Shown here piece by piece: positions 56,301 through 64,000 of a DNA stretch of 64,000 bases. The position numbers were made by a program, and so were the translations under genes. Under the pieces are notes generated by a model. The model saw only the letters and a list, made by a program, of their open reading frames with translations, searched no databases and was not told the DNA's origin. The first letter of the stretch is position 1; every line of letters starts with the position of its first letter. The stretch spans positions 4,216,001-4,280,000 of the forward strand of contig NW_024881322.1 of the NCBI RefSeq assembly GCF_018691265.1. Direction: 5' to 3'. The stretch comes from Tyto alba. Lineage: Eukaryota > Chordata > Aves > Strigiformes > Tytonidae.

Positions 56301-59300
56301 TTGCTTCCACTGGGTGTATCTACCTGGCACCACACTGTGTGGGGTAAGCAAAGCTCTTGCAATGAAAGGAGGATTGATTTCTTTTAGTGACTTGAAGGAG
56401 GAAAAGGAAAGGAGCCTTTTCCAGTCATCTGGAAGAGCAGTCTCTCCGTAGTACAGTTGTTGCTGTTGCTCTTCTGTGTTACTGTCCTTGACTTTGGAGT
56501 GTGAATTGATGCAGATGGAAACCCTAATGGTTTGGTATTTGCTACCTTGTAGTGCATCTATCCACTTCCCCCCCCTCACTTTTCACACTCTCCCCATATC
56601 TGCTAATCATGAGCAGAAGAACACCTTGTATGTAGTAGGTGGTGTGGTAGTATGGTGCCTCTGCCTAGAAGGGCTGAAGCATTAGAGGAGACTGAGGACA
56701 TTACAAGGGAGTGCATAACTGTTCCTCCCTTGCAAACAGGGAAATATGTAGAAATTTTCAATAATTTACAATTCAACCCCTTTCCTTCCTATCCAGTGTA
56801 AAAGCCTTTGGACCAAAACTCTGTACGCTGGCTTGCTCTCCGCCAGCCTAAAAAAGAAACGTCTTGGAAAAGTGGCTGAAGGAGGACTGTTTTTTGTTTG
56901 GGTTGGTTTTTTTTTTTTTGGCTGCTCATGGCAGTGTGCAGTAGGCAGAGTGGTCTAGATTTTTTTCTTCATCTGGTTCTTATTCTGGTTGTCCTTCAGT
57001 GGAAGCACTCTTTTGCTCTGTTTTCTTTCCTCTACTTTAGTTCATTTTCATGCTGTTTCTTGCTCCTTTGAATTTGATGGTGTGTGTGCTTTCTGAGGAA
57101 GCAGTGTATTCTGGGTTTTTTTGGTGCTGAATTAGATGTCATCCCTCTTGCATCCTTGAGACTCTAAAAGAGAGAGAGTGGCTGAGTTTTCCTGATGTAC
57201 TGATTTTATAGCTTCATTTGCTTTCACCGAATTACCTCCAACTGGTCCCACAGCATTGCAGCTGGCACTGCAATTCTCACATCCATCTCCTGTGTTTTAG
57301 GTGATTTTGTTTACTTCATACAGTGGGATGAGAGCTCATGACTGGAAATTCCTTGGTGCTTTACTGATAAACACAAATCAAAAAGATAATCTTCTGGTCT
57401 GGTCTTTTTTTCTCTGGAGCAGTCTTTGATGGTTACACATTCTTCTGCTGTACAGCTTTTATCCAAGTGTGTCTTCTTTTTGTTCTCTGTTCCCTTCCTA
57501 CACATTCCTTTTCTTCCTTCCCTTTATTTCAGTCCCATGTCTTCTATATTCTTTTGGTTTGCTTTATGTTTGAGAAGAGAGACACCTGAGTTTAAGCATA
57601 GTTGGCTATTTGGACTTGGAAGTTTTCCTTAGGAATGCTTTGTAAGCAAAGGGCTCAGTAATTTCCCCCTTCAGCTCTTAAAGCTTTTTCCACCAACAGC
57701 TGAAAAGTTTCACTAACTTTTCCCATCCTGCCTGCAGCTTTCAGTGCCATTTGACTGTCTCACACGCCAAAGCTTGCTTTGTCATACCTGAGAGGCTGTG
57801 CTGTACAATTCTTACATCTGAACCAACCAATGTTTCCCTTCTCTATTGTAAAATATTTTGCCTCGTCCTTTCAAAACACACATGCGAGTGTACTTCTCTT
57901 CCCCTGGCCTTTGACTTTACCTTGTAAAACTGAGAGAGATCTAGATAATTATTGACAGCTGGTCTCCTGCACAGTTGCATCCAGGAGCCACTTCTTCAGC
58001 TGCTAGATGTTCTGAAGACCACAGGTGTGTAAAAAGGGACCAAGGGGCATTTTGATGTTAAACAATGTTCTTTTGTGGAGAGGGGATATATGGAGATGGG
58101 GATTAAAGATGAGAAGAATAAGAGTTTATTTGATAATAGGAGGGGGTTTTTTGTATTTGTGAAAAAGGGGGGTTTGTACCATCCAGCTTACTTGCCAAAG
58201 TTCAACTGAGAAGATATAATTCTCAGTAAAAATGGTTTCATTTTTTGGTTGCAAAGATTTCTTTGCGTATGGTGTTAATTTACTTTCCATCTTTTTACTG
58301 GTTTACCTTAACAATTTGATTACACATGTATTTTTGCTCTTGAGAGACAGTGGGTGTGATACAATCTCTGTTTTAAACTGTTATCATGTAATTAGCAGGG
58401 TAAGATGTCTCTGAAGTCTGATCTGCCTGCTTATTTGTTGCTCAAGGAGCAAAAAGGAGCTGAACTCTGTGATTTGGGTCCTTGATTGGAAGTCCTTGTT
58501 GTGTAAATTTGGCATAGGCTACTTCTGTTTGAGAACCATCTGTTTCCTCAGCTTAGGGCTGTGTAGATGCTAGGACCATGCTTGCATGAAGCCGAGGAAT
58601 TATAATGAGTTTCCTAGTTGTGCTTCGTGTACCTCTTGTATGAAGTGGGCTTGCACACAGATCTTTTGTATTCTAGTTATGCTCACTGATACAGTGATCA
58701 GTAGACCATACAGTTTTTAAGATTTCTGTATGAAGTCTTGTGGCTAGCACTGAAAAATAAGCTTTACTCTCCCTTCTCAGAGCTTCAGTCTTCAAAACCA
58801 GCCTGTTTGGGGTGTTTCTGCTACAGTCTTCTCAAAACCATGCTGTGAGTTTTTCACTGCTTTTGGAGCTAAAATTTCATTTATTATGTTTTAGAGCCCA
58901 ATTTTGCATACTGTTCTTTGAATAACACTTATTCTTGACAGTTCAGTTCCCTTCAGTGGTGTACTAGCATGAATATGTTTTGTTCCAAGAGTGGTAGCCA
59001 ATGGAGAGTTCAGACCCTGATTTCTTTAAGCTTAGAAACCCATGTGTAGTTTTAAATTGTATGTGAATTTTGGGTGACTGGTAACCAGTGTAACATCTAA
59101 GCACAGGCTGTGTAAAATACCTTGGCAATTGCAAATGCCTTGAAGGAATTTGAAACCATCTGGCTCCATCCCTTCTTTTGATCCCGGAAAAAAGCTCTCC
59201 TTTAGTTTGGGTGTAGGGGCTGCACTCCCTCTTCTGAAGAGGAATGCTTTGTATCCTCAATGAATTCCTGGATGTGATGGGCTTTTGCATTTGCTTCTGG

Positions 59301-59645
59301 CAAGCAGACAGCCAAATGTAGTAACCCGATGGCCACAGTCCATTGCACGGGGCAGCCACTGATGAGACTTTGATGCACTGGGAATGAGTTAGCTGTAAAT
59401 TGCTTTGTATCTTAGTTTGCTGTTGGTTTCCCCTCTCCCAGCTGGCCACCTGTAACATAAATTGAGTAGGATGTGGGTTGCGAATTTAAATCCCTTTGCA
59501 CTGGCAAGATTAGTTTCCAGTGTTTGTTCCCTGGGCAGATAAGCCTTTCACCCACACCTCTGTGGACAAAAAGTCCTCTCCAGAAAGGTGTGTCACATCA
59601 GTTTCATGACCTCCTGTTTTTTTGGGAGTTTTGGGTTTTTTTTTC

Positions 59646-59660
59646 GGGGGGGGGGGGGGG
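59646..59660 (+). repeat. Poly(G) run, 15 bases
   Basis: Fifteen consecutive G residues between T-rich flanks, a quadruplex candidate on the transcribed-sense strand of the presumed intron. Confidence 0.95.
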
Positions 59661-62004
59661 TTGTTTTGTTTCATTTTTTTTTTGCACCGACTGACCATAT
59701 CATAAACTCACTCATGTGAGCCAAGTCAGACTCAAGCTGTTCTTGCTGTTGCAGATTTATTTCAGTATTTTCCTGCTTATCTTTCACAGTGGATGGGAGG
59801 AGTGGAGAGAGGAAGGAGGAGGATGAGTGGAAAATAAAAAGGTGCACAAAGATTAATTTGCTGTTTAGTCTCCTCTTTTAGAAGGAGGGAGAGATGCACC
59901 TGGGAAAATAGGTTATCAGATCTCTAAGCACATAGATGAAATACCATCCTTTCTAATAGACACTCTGGTGTCGTGCTGAGGCAGTCACTTACTCAGCACT
60001 AAAACTATATGACCAGATTCATTTTGAGGAGACATGAGGTGGTTTCCCATGCATGTGCATTTTTATTTCCTTTAGCTAAGTTAGGGCCCTTGGTGCTTAT
60101 CACTTTTTAATGATTTGTTCTTACCCTTGCTCCTTGCTTCTGGCTGTTTGTTCTTTGCCACTTAGGTTATTACTCATGTTCATGCAGAGACCTGGGAGTT
60201 AATAGAAAATGAAGATTGGAGTTGCTTTCCCCTTCCTTTCTCCTGTAAGGTTATCTGGGACAGCTTCACACACATTTATATATGGCTTTGCAGCTTCTTG
60301 GCTTCTGACTGTGTTACGATTGTGTCAAATGTATAAAATGTAATCTGGGAAGCTAGCAGCTTATTAAAATTAATTTCTTTAAGTTTATAAAGTCACTGAT
60401 TAATCATCTTTTAATGCAGGTATAAACTTAAGAGAAATATATATTCTGTATATTAATTTTAATCTTTTATATGCATTTTTTAGGAGTCATGCATAAGTAT
60501 TTCTATACCTGTATATATATTTAGCACAGAGGTCATGAAGTCAAGTTATTACACAAGAAGTTCTCTAGTCCTTGCTTAATTTATGTGCTAATATATCTTT
60601 GTCCCATTGGAACACAGGGCTCCTAGGTACATGCTTGTCTTTGTGTTGAAAGTATTCAGACAAATTAGAGAAGAGGGGTTTTATTTGACTATATTTTAAT
60701 TTTTATTTTAGTATATTCCGTCACCTTGATGGTAAAGAAATGGTGGTTATTTTGTGTAACCTTAAGTCACTTGGCAAATGGCTGTTTTCTGGTCAGTCCT
60801 CAGCCTCTGACTTGAGTGTTTGCTCCTTTCAGATACTTGCTGCGTTGGTACAGGTGTAGATTTGAGTCGTCATAGTTGCAAGAGAAGCTTTTTGTGACTG
60901 TAGCTTTAATCCCTTTGCTTGGGAAGCAGGGTTGGCTACCTCAGCAGACTGTTCCAGTCCACTTCCAGCACAGGTTATAAGCACATTATTCTGCTGTTAG
61001 AGAAGGTAGAGCTGGATGAGCCAAGGCAGGAAGGTTCTGCCTGGGATGATGAACGTCCTCCATCTCTGATCCCTCCAGACTTGGGATGGGTCTCACTGCT
61101 TATGGCCAATATATATGTATATTTTAGTCTTGTCTTTTCTCCAAGGTCACAAGAACCTTTGTCTTTGAGGATGATGGGTGTGACAACACATATGTTTTTA
61201 CTGTGCCTCATCTTGGGAATTCTTTGCAAGTGAGAGGGTTTAGACCTGCTTCAACCCTCCCTGTGCTTGGGTAATGCTGCAGGGAATCCATAATGGCTAG
61301 ATGGTTCCTGTGGGGAATGGCTGCATCAGCAGCAATTCTAGAAAAAGTCTAGAGGTGGAGAAGCACATCTTGGTGTAGAATGCTGCCTGCAGTGCTATTG
61401 ATGTCTTGAAATACTGTGTAAAGTAGCTGAAAGACCACTCTCTTCGTCACTTTGCAAATATCTGCACATGGATACAGAGCTGTGCATAATGAACGGGGGC
61501 AGATGTTTTTAAGTGGAACTGTTTTAAACAGCGGTTGGTTTATCAGGCTGATGTTGCTCTTCTCTCAGTGACAGTCAGGTTACACTTCAGTTGTTTAAAG
61601 AGATTCTCATTGCCAAATACTTGACTCAGCATTTGACTCAACAGAGGCAGCAGATCTTGGGAGAGGGAAGGAAGGGAACAGAAATGAGCTGCTGCTGCAG
61701 GGCTGGGTCAGAAATCTCCCATCATCGAAGGGCCTCCAGCGAGTAGCAACTGTGTTAGTAGGTTTGCAGATGTTCCTCTCCCAACAGATACTTTTGGCTT
61801 TTTCACTGAAACTGTTACCTTCTTGTGTGTATTAATTGTCATATCAGCTATTTATGGGGGTGTTGTAACCTCCACAGAGGTGGGGTGAGAAGGGAGGCTA
61901 TGGGAAATGATACATTGATTTATTGGTGGGATTAATGGGGCAAAAATTAAACACCTTGTTTTTTATTACTATTCAAATAAATACAATATCAAGTCTTATA
62001 CTAC

Positions 62005-62060
62005 AAAAAAAAAAAAACAACAAAAAAAAACACAAAACAAAACAAAAAAAAAAAAACAAC
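62005..62060 (+). repeat. A-rich (CAAA)n-like low-complexity tract
   Basis: Runs of A are broken by single C residues (AACAACAAAA, CACAAAACAAAAC). It is low-complexity sequence, and no retrotransposed body with a recognisable gene precedes it. Confidence 0.9.
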
Positions 62061-62601
62061 TCAAATCAGGTTTGAACCTCTTCCTCTTGCTGCTGTGCCC
62101 TTGATAAATATGCCTAGATTCAGTAGTCCTTCCATGAATTTTCAAGCTGCCGAGGGCATGAAGAAGTCCTTCCTATTGAACTTTAAATTGTTGCATATGA
62201 CACCTGGAGGAGTTGGAATGGTTTTGTGCAAGTAAACTCAGTGTATTCATCACACTTTCACTATTGCGTGCAGTGGTTCATGTTGAAACTGAGAAAGATG
62301 ATTCATATTGCTTTCTTCTCTCTCCCCCCACCTCCCTGTCAGTAGCAGCAGTAGCCCTCAGAGCAACATTTGAAACAGTAAATGCCTGGCATGCCTGGCC
62401 CACAGCCATGTGTTACTAATGCTCTGCTGGGCCCTCTGATGATACCGTAATCAGATGAGAGACAAGGTAAAAATTGTTCTTTTCCACAGGGAAAATCAGA
62501 CCAGGGTATTTAAGTACTAATCAAAAAACAATTTTAAGGAAGTGTTTAAATTGGCCAGCAGACATTTTTTCAGTCCTATGGCCTATGCTGTCAGGAAACA
62601 C

Positions 62602-62625
62602 TTTTTTTTTTTTTTTTTTTTTTTT
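62602..62625 (+). repeat. Poly(T) run, 24 bases
   Basis: Twenty-four T residues followed by CTCCAGTG. Although it resembles a polypyrimidine tract plus AG, I find no following donor with an open frame, so I do not call an exon. Confidence 0.95.
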
Positions 62626-64000
62626 CTCCAGTGTAAGTTATTTTAGATAACTCATGAGACTTTATGCTCTGCTCTGAACTTCCATGTGAATATTAGCACA
62701 CCTGGGATATGCTGCCAACCCAGAACATAGATGTTTTGTGCTCCTTTAGCATCAGTCTAAGTGGTTACACTAGAGGAGGAAGGTTTCCAGTAATACTGTG
62801 CTTCTATCAGTTGTTAATATTATACTACTATCATATGAATAGGGTGGGGTTTTATGCTGTCTGCATCCCTTTAAAATCTGAGGCTACGGTGTACAGGTAT
62901 GGCTAAAGGGAGTGTTGGAGGTAAAACAATCTATTTACAATTTTAGGACTCAAAATGTCAGTAAACCTTTTTATTTCCCCTGATTTGATTTTGATTCTCC
63001 TTTACCTTGGCTCTGAGCTACATTCCTGTCATGCTGCTGTGCTAGGTACCTCCGGGCGTTTGTCAGAGACTGGCTAATTGAAGCACAAGCTCCAGCTTGG
63101 ATCAAAACTGCTGTTTTGATCAAGATTGTAGAAGCTGCTGCTGCTTCCTTGTGGAGTTCTTTCCATGAAGTACTAGGACTTTAGTTTGTAGATTTTGGTT
63201 CTCCAGGGTTTTTAGGAAAGCAGAAAGTCTCTGAACATACCGGAAAGTGGAAGCTTAAGGCAAAGGCAGCTGCAGGGACCAGTCCTGCTGTAATCCTGTT
63301 TGTGAACTGAGATGTTCTCATCAGTTCTGGAACAACTGTCGCCCACTTGTAAACGGGTGCATAATCCATGAAGGCAGTGAAATGCTTGGATATCTTAAGC
63401 CCTGTTCTTTGGTTACTTCCACACACTTACTAGCTGTTCACCCCTATGGATCAAAGTGCCTGACAGTTCCATTGTTTAGCCTCAAATGCAAGTTTTGTAT
63501 TTCAGTTATTTCTCTTTTTACATACCTCAGTGCCCCAGTGACATTCACATTCAGGGATGTTTTTCCTGCTGTATTTTGTTGTGGTATTAGCATCTTAATT
63601 TCCTAAGACATCTATGAGACTTGCTGGTTATGACTACCCTGTTTGTGTCAACAGACAGGAAAAAGGGACACTCTTCCTTTTCCTCCACCCTTCTCAGGAC
63701 AAGTCACTGCTGACAGGGCCTCTACCTTCAGGCTGAGTTGTGACTGCAGGGGCTCTCCCAGGCATGCAGGAGGCCCCGTGGCCCTCTGCACGGCAAGTGG
63801 GGATGGGGATAGAAAATGGCAGGAAGGTGTGCTGAGAGCAGAGCGTGTCCGGGTTCTGGCTGCTCCACCAGCAGCTCTGTCAGAGTAACAGTGACAGAGA
63901 TGATAACTTAATCCTCCCTGTCCTGTATCATGTTTAAGCAGTCACCTGTGGTCTTGGAGGCCCTGGCTCTTGTCTTCAGCCTGGGAGTCTGTGAAGATGA

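Larger units (their letters stand above)
46926..64000 (+). other. Presumed long first intron
   Basis: After the donor at 46,926 no confident exon appears to the end of the window, at least 17 kb. The + strand is visibly rich in T and G, and poly(T) runs (53,163, 53,206, 53,219, 53,600, 62,602) outnumber poly(A) runs. This is the strand asymmetry expected of DNA transcribed rightwards. Open frames inside it are chance-length for this composition. Weak internal candidates (49,183-49,310 and a CpG cluster at 55,091-55,170) are listed separately. Confidence 0.5.

Noticed and set aside
56037..56579. 180-codon minus-strand ORF in AT-rich intron
   Set aside because: It overlaps a probable old repeat (56,255-56,300), runs antisense to the presumed transcription and has no recognised domain. 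About the length expected once by chance.
61990..62070. A-rich tract as a SINE tail
   Set aside because: No tRNA- or 7SL-like box A/box B sequence lies upstream. It is best read as low-complexity DNA.
1..64000. tRNA, rRNA, snRNA genes or CRISPR arrays
   Set aside because: I found no box B GGTTCGANTCC word in tRNA context, no U6- or 5S-like sequence and no regularly spaced repeats.
1..64000. Endogenous retrovirus or other viral insertion
   Set aside because: No paired long terminal repeats, primer binding site or viral polymerase motifs were seen by eye. A short decayed fragment could still be missed.

Overview
The window is vertebrate nuclear DNA, almost certainly from a bird. The clearest evidence is a 5'-truncated CR1 retrotransposon (about 39,964-40,356) ending in the diagnostic ATTCTATG octamer. 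Low overall repeat density, a few very decayed MIR-like SINE cores and a compact, extremely CpG-rich promoter also fit a bird. I see no bacterial-style genes, no tRNA or rRNA genes and no intact mobile element. Most open reading frames in six-frame translation are chance ORFs in non-coding DNA.

Layout. Positions 1 to about 46,200 read as intergenic or very distal sequence. GC-rich patches, some with minor CpG clusters (3.7, 9.2, 14.1, 16.6, 20.7-21.3, 24.3 and 25.3 kb), alternate with AT-rich blocks dense in homeodomain-, SOX- and GATA-like words (for example 16.75-17.1, 28.0-28.2, 32.85-33.0 and 42.1-42.55 kb). Those blocks look like conserved regulatory elements. At about 46,430-47,190 lies the one unambiguous gene landmark: a strong CpG island with a ZNF143/THAP11-type ACTACA motif, an NRF1-type motif and, about 250 bp downstream, a consensus splice donor (CAG|GTGAGG at 46,925/46,926). 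I read this as the promoter and non-coding first exon of a widely expressed gene transcribed rightwards. From 46,926 to the end the sequence is AT-richer and visibly T- and G-rich on the + strand, as expected of a long first intron transcribed left to right. I could not identify the gene because no recognisable coding exon lies in the window.

The most interesting unexplained structure is a chain of exon-like segments on the + strand between about 15.8 and 26.4 kb. Segments 16,523-16,708, 20,706-20,768 and then either 22,416-22,545 or 25,650-25,894 have good splice signals and share reading phase. Each alternative last segment ends in a stop codon followed by a poly(A) signal. This could be an undescribed small gene or a lncRNA, but it rests on reading splice signals by eye and matches no protein I recognise. 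All repeat names, motif calls and exon proposals come from inspection alone.
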